35,888 nt of DNA from Lachnospiraceae bacterium UBA935. Its GTDB lineage: Bacteria > Bacillota > Clostridia > Lachnospirales > Lachnospiraceae. The stretch is from NCBI GenBank assembly GCA_002293525.1, contig DBDJ01000040.1, forward strand, positions 26,687 through 62,574, in the 5' to 3' direction. The position numbers were made by a program, and so were the translations under genes. The notes beneath the pieces are model-generated. The model worked only from the letters and a program-made list of their open reading frames with translations, searched no databases and was not told the origin of the DNA. Shown in pieces: positions 15,745 through 22,733 of this stretch; the stretch's first letter is position 1; the number at the start of each line of letters is the position of its first letter.

Positions 15745-16149
15745 TTATCTTATTTCCATGAAGTATTCAATGATTTTGCTTTTCATGCGGATCCGTTCCG
15801 GCGGCGCGTTGCTTATGGCCCTGAATATATCGTTGCTTGTTTCCATTGCCTCTGATTCCGGCCATTTTCCCGATTCTATCCCCGCTACTTCTCCTGCCTT
15901 CACTTCCGGTATCTCTCCTGCTTCCGCTCCCGACGTTTCCGCTCCCAATGCTGCTTCCGCTCCTGCTGCTTCCGCTCCCAATGCTGCTTCCGCCCCCGGT
16001 GCTGCTTCCGTTCCCAATGCTGCTTCCGCCCCCGGTGCTTCCATGACTACCTTATAAGTATCGTCTATAAAGCATAGTTCCGGATATATAAATCCAAAGA
16101 ATCCGCATACGGCGGCCAGCATAACGGCTGTTTCAATAAATCTGTTCAT
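15745..16149 (-). CDS. Small membrane-anchored protein with Ala/Glu/Gly repeats
   Basis: 134 aa, no recognised family. One hydrophobic N-terminal segment (about 7-24) is a membrane anchor or uncleaved signal. It is followed by a low-complexity repeat of the six-residue unit P/L-G-A-E-A-A (37-77) and an acidic linker. The more ordinary C terminus (about 103-134) includes NAPPERIRMKSKIIEYFMEI. The repeat is encoded by near-identical 18-bp units, so its length may vary between strains. AGGAG precedes the ATG. It sits between gntR (56 bp) and murI (50 bp). Confidence 0.65.
   Translation of the reverse strand: MNRFIETAVMLAAVCGFFGFIYPELCFIDDTYKVVMEAPGAEAALGTEAAPGAEAALGAEAAGAEAALGAETSGAEAGEIPEVKAGEVAGIESGKWPESEAMETSNDIFRAISNAPPERIRMKSKIIEYFMEIR
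15919..16041 (-). repeat. 18-bp coding tandem repeat (PGAEAA/LGAEAA)
   Basis: About six 18-bp units, some shortened to 15 bp, inside the 134-aa gene. They alternate CCG-GGG and TTG-GGA codons in front of GCG-GAA-GCA-GCA. All length changes keep the frame, so expansion or contraction would change only spacer length. Confidence 0.8.
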
Positions 16150-16205
16150 GTCATATCTCCTTTTCTTTTAGGAGTATGACCTTACTGCACGGTTTTATAC
16201 GATAG

Positions 16206-16892
16206 TTACACCCGGTTTTTTTCAGTTTTAATATGATCAATAATAGATATTTCCTGATTATCGATATGTTTCTTGGCTGCCGCGGCAGCGATCTCCTTTT
16301 TTCTTTCCCGGATCCCGTCATATATGTCTGCATGTTCGATTACCAGCATATCATGTCGGATATCATCCTGCAAGTAAACAAACCGGTAGCGATAGATCTG
16401 CTCCGCTAAGTTATTAAGGAGCTGCTTCAGCCGCAGGTTCCCGGTAGCTTCCACGATAATATCATGAAATGCTATGTCCGCCTTGGCCATAACCGTGGCA
16501 TTTCCGGTTTTTATCGCTTTGGCAAATTCATCACTTGCCTGCTTCAGACGTTCCAGTTCCGGCTCGGTAATCCTCTCGCAGGCCAGCTCTACACTTAGGA
16601 CATCAAGGCTTCGGCGCACTTCCAAGACATCACGCATGCTTTTGACAGTCATTTCGGCAACTACGGCACCCCGCCGGGGAATCATCATGACCAGTCCTTC
16701 CAGTTCCAGCTTCCTGATAGCTTCCCTGATCGGTGTCCGGCTGACCCCAAGCTGATCAGCCAGATGGATTTCCATCAGCCGTTCGCCGGGCTTAAGGCGG
16801 CCGGTGAGAATGGCCTTGTGTAAGGCGTTAAAGACAACATCCCGAAGGGGGAGGAATTCATTTAATTCTACTCGCAGCGGCTCTTGTTCCAT
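16206..16892 (-). CDS. GntR-family regulator, FadR/FCD subfamily
   Basis: 228-aa DNA-binding regulator. A winged helix at about 15-80 (recognition region LGVSRTPIREAIRKLELEGLV) is followed by an all-helical FCD ligand domain (about 85-215). The FCD metal-site residues are present: D139 and H143 in ADIAFHDII, H187 in EHADIYDGI and H209 in KKHID. Such proteins usually sense small carboxylic acids or sugar acids and bind GT-rich palindromes as dimers. It begins 10 bp after ispE, in the same run. A GTATAC palindrome near the ispE start of transcription (17805-17817) is a candidate autoregulatory site. Ligand unknown. Confidence 0.88.
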   Translation of the reverse strand: MEQEPLRVELNEFLPLRDVVFNALHKAILTGRLKPGERLMEIHLADQLGVSRTPIREAIRKLELEGLVMMIPRRGAVVAEMTVKSMRDVLEVRRSLDVLSVELACERITEPELERLKQASDEFAKAIKTGNATVMAKADIAFHDIIVEATGNLRLKQLLNNLAEQIYRYRFVYLQDDIRHDMLVIEHADIYDGIRERKKEIAAAAAKKHIDNQEISIIDHIKTEKNRV

Positions 16893-16902
16893 AGGGACTC
16901 CT

Positions 16903-17769
16903 TCATACCAACTCGGTCAAATAAATCGCTTTTTCTAATCTTATTTCCCGCAAATGATTATATGCCTTCCGGGCATCTCTATCATCAGCAAAAATACCAA
17001 ATACCGTAGGGCCGCTGCCGCTCATCAGGGCATTTTCTGCGCCCAGCTCAAGCATCTTATGCTTCAGTTCGGCAATTACAGGATATGCCGGCACGGTCAC
17101 CGTCTCCAGCACATTGCCCATCCGCCCAGTGATACCCGGCAGATCATTCTGCCGGAGTGAAGCTACCATCCCGTCTATGTCCGGATGCCAGGATAAACGA
17201 TCGGCATGGAGGTTTTCATAAACCCATTTGGTGGATACGCTGATATCCGGCTTTACAATTACTATATGGCAGCCGGGCGGCGATGGCAACGGGGTCAGTT
17301 TTTCCCCGATTCCTTCCGCAAGCGCGGTACCGCCCATGATACAGTAAGGTACGTCGGCACCGATCCTTAAGCCCATCTTGCTCTTATCCTCTGATGACAA
17401 ACCCAGCCCAAACAATGCATCCAGTCCATGAAAAACCGCGGCGGCATCGGCGCTTCCGCCGGCCATCCCGGCCGCGACAGGAATATTTTTCTTAAGACAG
17501 ACTGTGACGCCCGTTTTAAGGCTGTATTGCTGCATAACCGCCGCTGCCGCTTGATATATCAGGTTATCTTCATTAACCGGCACTTCTTGCGACTCCGTTA
17601 CTATATGAATGCCCGGTACCGGATTTTTTGCAAAGCCGAGCTCATCATAAATACCCACTGTCTGCATGAGCATCTTCACTTCATGATATCCGTCCGGACG
17701 CCTACGGATTACGTCAAGCCCCAGGTTAATCTTGGCATATGCTTTCCTGATAACTGTATCTGATTCCAT
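16903..17769 (-). CDS. ispE: 4-diphosphocytidyl-2-C-methyl-D-erythritol kinase
   Basis: 288-aa GHMP-family kinase. It phosphorylates the 2-hydroxyl of CDP-methylerythritol with ATP in the MEP isoprenoid pathway. Seen: K13 in AKINLGLDV, the ATP-binding PVAAGMAGGSADAA (97-110), catalytic D139 in GADVPYC, and the C-terminal GHMP motif MSGSGPTVFG. GGAG stands 5 bases before the ATG. It is the first gene of the ispE-gntR-134aa-murI-DUF1934 run, behind a good promoter at 17830-17858. Confidence 0.95.
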   Translation of the reverse strand: MESDTVIRKAYAKINLGLDVIRRRPDGYHEVKMLMQTVGIYDELGFAKNPVPGIHIVTESQEVPVNEDNLIYQAAAAVMQQYSLKTGVTVCLKKNIPVAAGMAGGSADAAAVFHGLDALFGLGLSSEDKSKMGLRIGADVPYCIMGGTALAEGIGEKLTPLPSPPGCHIVIVKPDISVSTKWVYENLHADRLSWHPDIDGMVASLRQNDLPGITGRMGNVLETVTVPAYPVIAELKHKMLELGAENALMSGSGPTVFGIFADDRDARKAYNHLREIRLEKAIYLTELV

Positions 17770-17804
17770 ATAATCTCCATATTCATGAGCTGTGCATCCT
17801 TTTA

Positions 17805-17817
17805 GTATACTGTATAC
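17805..17817. promoter_or_regulatory. GTATAC palindrome, candidate GntR operator
   Basis: GTATACTGTATAC is a 13-bp inverted repeat located about 13 bp downstream of the ispE -10 box, over the expected start of the transcript. On the minus strand it reads TTGTATACAGTATACTAA, close to the t-GT-AC-a operator style of FadR-subfamily regulators. The regulator gene is the second gene of the transcript it would control. Confidence 0.5.
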
Positions 17818-17829
17818 AAGCTTATCCTT

Positions 17830-17858
17830 ATTATAAGTATTTTACTTTCAAAATGCAA
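17830..17858 (-). promoter_or_regulatory. Sigma-A promoter of the ispE-gntR-murI run
   Basis: On the minus strand TTGCAT (17858-17853), a 17-bp spacer and a perfect TATAAT (17835-17830), about 60 bp before the ispE ATG. Confidence 0.7.
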
Positions 17859-17880
17859 TCCCGCAGTTTATAGAATTGAG

Positions 17881-17962
17881 AAGCGGGGGGGAGGGCTCGG
17901 GAACCGGAGCCGATGAGGCCCGGACAATCTGACGATGACCGCTTAGCCAGTCAGTTATTGGC
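17881..17962 (+). ncRNA. Structured element, copy 1 (short arm)
   Basis: A G-rich block GGGGAGGGCTCGG (17888-17900), a short hairpin GGCTC/GAGCC (17894-17898 with 17907-17911), then AGCCGATGAGGCCCGG (17908-17923) and CGATGACCGC-tt-AGCCAGTCAGTT (17933-17956). The first block and the 16-mer are identical to copy 2 (22479-22717, minus), and the rest differs at only a few positions. AAGCGG (17881-17886) can also pair with CCGCTT (17939-17944) to close copy 1. I cannot name the family; it may be an RNA or a DNA-level repeat. A weak plus-strand promoter (TTTCAA/TATAGA, 17846-17874) may precede it. It lies in the 318-bp gap between ispE and the 206-aa gene, which otherwise holds the ispE promoter, the palindrome and the sigma-D promoter. 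Confidence 0.55.
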
Positions 17963-18014
17963 AAAGAAGATATGCGCACCAGCGTTTAAATCTGTAAAAA
18001 TTTATTTTTTCCTA

Positions 18015-18041
18015 TAAAGTTCTGCCAAAATAATCCGATAT
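18015..18041 (+). promoter_or_regulatory. Sigma-D (FliA-type) flagellar promoter
   Basis: TAAA (18015-18018), exactly 15 bp, then TCCGATAT (18034-18041), one base off the sigma-28 consensus TAAA-N15-GCCGATAT. It lies 46 bp before the ATG of the 206-aa gene. No other sigma-D match was noticed in the window. Confidence 0.65.
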
Positions 18042-18087
18042 AAATAACGTACTATACCAATCTACTACTATCCAAGGAGGGAAACCC

Positions 18088-18708
18088 ATGAGCGTAAACG
18101 GAGTTACCACAAGCGGTGCCGACAAGGCATATAACGACTACTATTACAATAATCAGACCCAGGACAGTAAAGTAACCGAAGAAAAAGCAGCAGACACGGC
18201 TGAGAATACCAGCGGTGTCATTTATGAGTCCTCATCCGATTCCACTGCTTCCACTGCTTCCACTGTCAGCAACAAGAAATACAAACCGGATGCGGCGACG
18301 ATTGCCAGACTGAAAGAAGACGCCAATAACCGCAAGGCTCAGTTAATGGAAATCGTATACAAGACGTTGAACGGACAGAACAAGGCCTATGGAACCGCCA
18401 ATAGCATATGGGATACCCTTCGAAGCGGTGATTTCGAAGCTGATCCTGCCACGATATCACAGGCTCAGGCCGACATTGCTGAGGACGGCTACTGGGGCGC
18501 CTCCCAGACTTCGCAGCGGATCCTTGATTTTGCCACCGCACTGACAGGCGGCGATCCGGACAAGATCGAAGAAATGCGTTCCGCATTTGAAAAGGGATAT
18601 AAGATGGCCGAAGAAACCTGGGGCGGCAAGCTTCCGGAACTTTCTCAGCAGACCTATGATGCCGTTATGGCCGGTTTCGATCAACTGAAAGCAGATGCCG
18701 GTATCTAA
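18088..18708 (+). CDS. Conserved protein of unknown function, likely motility regulon
   Basis: 206 aa, no signal peptide. The first 70 residues are polar and low-complexity (Asn/Tyr, then Ser/Thr repeats STASTAST). The C-terminal domain (about 75-206) is helical, with the phrases AEDGYWGASQTSQRI and TWGGKLPELSQQTYDAV, which look like a conserved family core I cannot name. The N terminus MSVNGVTTS recalls flagellar hook-associated and cap-type proteins that open with short NGV/GGV motifs; this is an impression only. The sigma-D promoter supports a motility role. The ribosome site AAGGAGG is strong, and a terminator follows at 18872-18906. Confidence 0.8.
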   Translation: MSVNGVTTSGADKAYNDYYYNNQTQDSKVTEEKAADTAENTSGVIYESSSDSTASTASTVSNKKYKPDAATIARLKEDANNRKAQLMEIVYKTLNGQNKAYGTANSIWDTLRSGDFEADPATISQAQADIAEDGYWGASQTSQRILDFATALTGGDPDKIEEMRSAFEKGYKMAEETWGGKLPELSQQTYDAVMAGFDQLKADAGI

Positions 18709-18782
18709 AGAAATACCGATTCTATTAGTATTCTTATGAGATGCCAACATAGAGTCTGCACTTGAAACGATTATGATTGCCT

Positions 18783-18804
18783 AAAAAAGCGAGCAAGCTC
18801 GCTT
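18783..18804 (-). terminator. Terminator of the SPOCS-LysM gene
   Basis: On the minus strand AAGCGAGC-TT-GCTCGCTT is followed at once by T residues (18788-18783). A second perfect hairpin (10-bp stem, 18805-18827) stands directly before it. Both lie past the SPOCS-LysM stop on the minus strand. Confidence 0.7.
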
Positions 18805-18871
18805 GGAAGAACGCAGAGCGTTCTTCCCGAATTTCACTCTTGCAGGAGCACTTTCTATAGAATGAAATAAC

Positions 18872-18906
18872 AGTACCCTGACAGCTTTGATGCCAGGGTA
18901 CTTTTT
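18872..18906 (+). terminator. Terminator of the 206-aa gene
   Basis: AGTACCCTG (18872-18880) pairs perfectly with CAGGGTACT (18894-18902), followed by a run of T. It interleaves with the opposite-strand terminator of the convergent gene. Confidence 0.7.
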
Positions 18907-18944
18907 ATTTAGATGATTTCGGGCTTGTTGCTTTTTTTGTCTTT

Positions 18945-20504
18945 TTATGCCTGACCCTTAACGATCAGTATCTTATCGCCGGGCTTCACTTCATCGGTCA
19001 TCATCTCATTGGCTTCTTTCAGCTGGGAAATAGAAACATAATAGCGTTTTCCGATATCCCACAGGCTTTCTCCCGGTTTTACAATATAGACGGCAATCCC
19101 CGGAAGATTGCTGAGCATATCCATATCCGGCTCGGATACTACCAGCTGTTCGATGATTCTTTCATTCAATTGTTCATAGATGTTACTGCGGAAACATAAT
19201 ATCGACTTCACATCCACTTCCCTTGGTTCGATTGCCGTGACCGTAAGCTGTTCCAGTTCTGCCTGAAGCCGGAAAATACAGTTATCGCTAAGCTCATCGG
19301 CATTTAATGTGTAAGAGAACGGAAATACTGCTTTAGCAGCTCCATAGGGGCTTCTCTCACTGGTGCTCTCATAGAGGATCTGCAGGTTCAATGTGCCCTG
19401 AATCCCGATGCCGTTTTCAACTACCTCCTGATTGGAGACCTGCACCTGGCCGCTGCTGTGGATTACCTTCTTGATCGGTACGTTGCCGTCCGGGATCACC
19501 AGATGCTCGGCCAGCTTGCTTTTTCCTCCGCAGCGGCACTGCAAGCGGTGGAAAACGGCTTCTTTCTCCATCGCGGTAACATCCTTAGCTACCCCGTAGA
19601 CATCAGACAGGATGTCAATCTCATCCTCTTCATAGATACAGATATCCATATCCATAACCAGTTCAAAGGCAACGACTCTGTCCTCGCCGTCAAAGTCCGG
19701 CCTGACATCTACTTCCTTCTGGCTTATCGTCCATGTGATTTCGGGTATCATGCCTTCATTGCAGCCGTTACAGTCAATTACCCCGGAAAAAGGCACGGTG
19801 GTCTCATGATGACAGATTTCGTTATCTTCCCCCTCACTGCGGTACATAAAGAAAGCTTTTATATCTCCCTGCACGGAAATCTTGTCATCAAGGACCTTAA
19901 ACTCTACCTCCAGAAGACGGATATCTTCCCAGATGATATCCAGGATATTGGGAAAGCTGCTTGGTACCTCAACTTCTTCCTTAATCCGGAAAATATCTTT
20001 TTTCTTAATCGCAATCGAAGCGATATCCAAGGATTTCTTGCGGTATTCTACCGGTTCGTCGTATTGGAGATCAACAGCCGTTTCTTCATCGCCGATCTCT
20101 TCACAGGTAAAGATCAGCGAAATAACCGACTGGACGCTGATCTTACGGGAATTGATCAGGCCGATGCTCAGATCCTCCAGCTCCCATTTTACATGGACAT
20201 TATCTCCGCTTTCCAGTCCTTCCATATAAGCCTGTTCATTGAACGGGATACTGCCTTCCATACTGGCAATATCGGCACTTTCACCTTCTGTCATATAAGC
20301 AGCCGTAAATTGCAGTTTGCCCTTAACCGTCACATGGTCATTGGTCACCTTCAATTCCTCTATACTTACATTCCCACGGTCCAATATCAATTGAAACGCA
20401 TCCGGCTTGGAATCGGAAATATTGATATCATCTTCTAATGTAATCTGGGTAGAAGCCTTACTTTTCAACCGATCCATATGTATGTTTTTCTTAACTAACT
20501 CCAC
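18945..20504 (-). CDS. SPOCS (DUF3794) domain protein with C-terminal LysM
   Basis: 519 aa, no signal peptide. It holds repeated beta-rich SPOCS/DUF3794 domains (about 35-135, 165-290 and 320-445) with the recurring pattern of a V-x-V-x-G strand followed by an acidic loop and a PF motif. A LysM domain follows (472-515: YIVKPGESLWDIGKRYY and VKPGDKILIV). SPOCS-LysM proteins occur in spore-forming Clostridia and are tied to the spore coat or cortex surface, with LysM binding glycan. The GTG at 20504 is preferred to the in-frame TTG at 20507 because GGGAGG stands 7 bases before it. That ribosome site lies inside a long hairpin (20506-20559). The gene follows pyrD after 208 bp and ends at its own terminator. 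Confidence 0.85.
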   Translation of the reverse strand: MELVKKNIHMDRLKSKASTQITLEDDINISDSKPDAFQLILDRGNVSIEELKVTNDHVTVKGKLQFTAAYMTEGESADIASMEGSIPFNEQAYMEGLESGDNVHVKWELEDLSIGLINSRKISVQSVISLIFTCEEIGDEETAVDLQYDEPVEYRKKSLDIASIAIKKKDIFRIKEEVEVPSSFPNILDIIWEDIRLLEVEFKVLDDKISVQGDIKAFFMYRSEGEDNEICHHETTVPFSGVIDCNGCNEGMIPEITWTISQKEVDVRPDFDGEDRVVAFELVMDMDICIYEEDEIDILSDVYGVAKDVTAMEKEAVFHRLQCRCGGKSKLAEHLVIPDGNVPIKKVIHSSGQVQVSNQEVVENGIGIQGTLNLQILYESTSERSPYGAAKAVFPFSYTLNADELSDNCIFRLQAELEQLTVTAIEPREVDVKSILCFRSNIYEQLNERIIEQLVVSEPDMDMLSNLPGIAVYIVKPGESLWDIGKRYYVSISQLKEANEMMTDEVKPGDKILIVKGQA

Positions 20505-20505
20505 C

Positions 20506-20559
20506 AAAATACCTCCCTGCGTGTACTTATTGTAATTGTATTACGCTGGGAGGTATTTT
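20506..20559 (-). promoter_or_regulatory. Long hairpin burying the SPOCS-LysM ribosome site
   Basis: AAAATACCTCCC (minus strand 20559-20548) and GGGAGGTATTTT (20517-20506) form a perfect 12-bp stem. After one mismatch it is extended by about 4 more pairs (20519-20522 with 20543-20546). The 3' arm contains the Shine-Dalgarno GGGAGG and touches the start codon. It could sequester translation or end the pyr transcript; the weak T run (TATTTTGG) argues against a simple terminator. Confidence 0.6.
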
Positions 20560-20612
20560 ATTCCGTTTTTGTTGGATTTGCCGCGCCACTTGTTCTCGCA
20601 TCGCTGTTATCA

Positions 20613-20701
20613 CGTCGACAATCGCGCAGCTTCACTTATACTACATGGCTGTTTCGCGTCGACAATCGCGCAGCTTCGCTTATATTTACATGGCTGTTTC
20701 G
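20613..20701. repeat. 44/45-bp tandem duplication between pyrD and the SPOCS gene
   Basis: Two head-to-tail copies (20613-20656 and 20657-20701) share CGTCGACAATCGCGCAGCTT, CTTATA and ACATGGCTGTTTCG, with a few substitutions and one inserted base. Fragments of similar sequence continue on both sides. No ORF or hairpin explains it. Confidence 0.8.
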
Positions 20702-20715
20702 CCGCACGGCATCAC

Positions 20716-21624
20716 TTATTCCTGCACGGCTCCGATTAACTCGCTGATCTGCTTTACTCCGTAGCGGATCATATATTCTTCCAGACCGACGATGATCTCT
20801 TCGGTCAGATAGGGATTGACAAAATTCATCGCCCCCGCGGCAACGGCGGTCGCACCCGCCAGCATAAACTCAATGGCATCTGCGGCGTTGGCAATACCGC
20901 CCATGCCGATCACCGGTATCTTTACTACCCGAGAAGCCTGATAGACCATCCGCACCGCCACCGGCTTGATGGCGGGACCGGAAAGCCCGCCGGTCTTATT
21001 GGCTAGGACAAAACTGCGCCGGTGAATGTCGATCTGCATGCCGGTCAGGGTGTTAATCAACGACAGCGCATCGGCTCCGCCGGCCTCCGCCGCTCTGGCC
21101 ATCTCGGCAATATCGGTCACATTGGGGCTGAGTTTCATGATAATCGGCTGGCGGGATTTTTTTTTGATCTCTCCGGTAATGGCGTAAAGGGAATCGGCTT
21201 TCTGCCCGAAGGCAATCGCTCCTTCTTTGACATTAGGACAGGAGACATTGATCTCCAGCATATCTACACCAGTATCGCTTAGTTTTTCCACCGTTTCCAG
21301 ATAATCTTCCACAGTTTTCCCACAGACATTCACGATGATCCGGGTGTCAAACTGCTTTAAGAAAGGGATATCCCGTTCTATCAGTACGTCGATGCCGGGA
21401 TTCTGCAGGCCGATGGCATTGAGCATGCCGCCGTAGGTTTCGGCTACTCTGGGGGTGGGGTTGCCGGGCCACGGATGATTGGCAACGCCTTTGGTGATTA
21501 CGGCCCCGAGCTTATTCAGGTCTACAAATTCCCCGTATTCCATCCCGGAGCCAAAAGTTCCGGAGGCCGTCATGACGGGATTTTTAAATAGGATGCCGGC
21601 TATGGTAACCGATAAGTCTGTCAT
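20716..21624 (-). CDS. pyrD: Dihydroorotate dehydrogenase B, catalytic subunit
   Basis: 302-aa FMN enzyme, class 1B. It oxidises dihydroorotate to orotate in pyrimidine synthesis and passes electrons through PyrK to NAD. Seen: the TASGTFGSG flavin-site start (19-27), catalytic C129 in NVSCPNV, K164 in IMKLSPNVT, and the FMN-phosphate motifs GMGGIANAADA and GATAVAAG. Its ATG overlaps the pyrK stop by 4 bases, so the two subunits are coupled. Confidence 0.95.
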   Translation of the reverse strand: MTDLSVTIAGILFKNPVMTASGTFGSGMEYGEFVDLNKLGAVITKGVANHPWPGNPTPRVAETYGGMLNAIGLQNPGIDVLIERDIPFLKQFDTRIIVNVCGKTVEDYLETVEKLSDTGVDMLEINVSCPNVKEGAIAFGQKADSLYAITGEIKKKSRQPIIMKLSPNVTDIAEMARAAEAGGADALSLINTLTGMQIDIHRRSFVLANKTGGLSGPAIKPVAVRMVYQASRVVKIPVIGMGGIANAADAIEFMLAGATAVAAGAMNFVNPYLTEEIIVGLEEYMIRYGVKQISELIGAVQE

Positions 21625-22412
21625 ATTTCCACCTCCCCGGCTTCAAACACCGGCCCTTCCGTACATATCCGAGCATTATTTACATGAGAATGGGGATCGG
21701 TTTCTTTGGTCTTGCAGACGCAGCCCAGACAGGCACCGATGCCGCAGGCCATACGCTCTTCCAGGGACAGAAAGGCTTTGATGTGGCGTTTTGCCGCAAA
21801 GGCTTTGATCGCCCTTAGCATCGGCAGGGGGCCGCAGGCCATGAGGACATCGGGGGATAAGCCGCTGCCGGCCAGCGCATCCAGGACATTGCCCGCCGTA
21901 CCGACGCTTCCGTCTTCAGTCGTGATATGAACCGTTCCGTACTTTTCGAAGTCCTTCTGTAAAAAAAGCTGACTGTCCCGGTAGCCTAAGAAAATATCTG
22001 GGACTGATGTGGGATTCCGGCTCCGGAGTCCTTTGGCTAATTCCAGCAGGGGTGGGATTCCGATTCCTCCGCCCAGAAGCGCTGCCTGTTTTCCCTCTGC
22101 TTCTTCTAACGGGAAGCCGTTGCCTAGGTTGCCCAACAGTGAAATTTCTGTGCCCGGCTTGTAGGAGGCAAACTCAGCTGTACCTTTTCCTGCTGTCCGG
22201 TAAACAAGACGGAGCCTGCCGGTTTCTCCCTCGGCTTCGCAGACACTGATCGGCCGGGGCAGCAAAGTGGCGCCATTCTTCGGATAGATGCCGACGAACT
22301 GGCCGGCTGATGCATATTTTGCTAATTCTGTTTCGATCCAGAGACTGAATATTGACGGGGCTATTTCTTGCTGGCTGATAACGCTGCCACGTAGTTTTTG
22401 TTTTGAGAGCAT
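21621..22412 (-). CDS. pyrK: Dihydroorotate dehydrogenase B, electron-transfer subunit
   Basis: 263-aa FAD and 2Fe-2S protein linking PyrD to NAD. Seen: the FAD-binding RPISVCE motif (54-60), the NAD-site GGGIGIPPLLELA (114-126), and the iron-sulfur cysteines C223, C228, C231 (CGIGACLGC) and C250 (RICTEGPVF). I take the ATG at 22412 (MLSKQKLRG) because AAAAGGA precedes it at good distance. The in-frame ATG at 22445 lies beside an AAGATTA/TAATCTT hairpin with no ribosome site. A long structured element separates it from pyrC. Confidence 0.93.
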   Translation of the reverse strand: MLSKQKLRGSVISQQEIAPSIFSLWIETELAKYASAGQFVGIYPKNGATLLPRPISVCEAEGETGRLRLVYRTAGKGTAEFASYKPGTEISLLGNLGNGFPLEEAEGKQAALLGGGIGIPPLLELAKGLRSRNPTSVPDIFLGYRDSQLFLQKDFEKYGTVHITTEDGSVGTAGNVLDALAGSGLSPDVLMACGPLPMLRAIKAFAAKRHIKAFLSLEERMACGIGACLGCVCKTKETDPHSHVNNARICTEGPVFEAGEVEI

Positions 22413-22478
22413 AAATGCCGTCCTTTTCTTCTTTATTATATTCATGAAGATTAGTTTAATCTTCTTTTACTATTTTTT

Positions 22479-22717
22479 CCATCAACTGACTGGCTGCGCG
22501 GTCATCGCCAGATTACCGGGCCTCATCGGCTTGGGGGGCGGAGGGCTGGACGGTCGGTTTTCTCGGCGGACGCATTAAGTGCCAACGCAGAGGAAACCAA
22601 TTCAAGTGGAGCCCCTCTGGGCGAGACTTGAATGCTTTGGGTTCCTCGGAGTGCTTTAAACGCCGCGTCCAGAGAGAAAAGCCGACCGTCCAGCCCTCCG
22701 CCCCCCGAGCCCTCCCC
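22479..22717 (-). ncRNA. Structured element, copy 2 (long arm)
   Basis: Fills the pyrC-pyrK spacer. Read on the minus strand it opens with GGGGAGGGCTCGG (22717-22705) and ends with AGCCGATGAGGCCCGG (22531-22516), then CGATGACCGC and AGCCAGTCAGTT, the same blocks as copy 1. Between them is a very long arm: about 30 bp of near-perfect pairing (GGGGGGCGGAGGG... with its complement, about 22681-22710 and 22530-22558). Next comes a weaker helix (GGACGC/GCGTCC) and a terminal ATTCAAGT/ACTTGAAT stem. Copy 1 has a hairpin of only a few pairs there. A shared core with a variable arm suits a structured RNA; a palindromic insertion into the core is the alternative. Confidence 0.6.
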
Positions 22718-22733
22718 TGTTCTCTCCGATAAA

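Noticed and set aside
16151..16333. 60-aa minus-strand frame beside gntR
   Set aside because: Overlaps the gntR 3' end in another frame without a ribosome site or a plausible protein composition.
17905..17960. Fluoride-riboswitch or hammerhead-like reading of CGATGA and CCGATGAGG
   Set aside because: The fluoride switch's CTCCTAC-type end and the hammerhead's GAAA/CGAAAC core are absent, so the resemblance is limited to a few bases.
19458..20438. 326-aa open frame on the plus strand
   Set aside because: Lies fully opposite the SPOCS-LysM gene. No recognisable domain or ribosome site, and it is on the wrong strand for any promoter seen.
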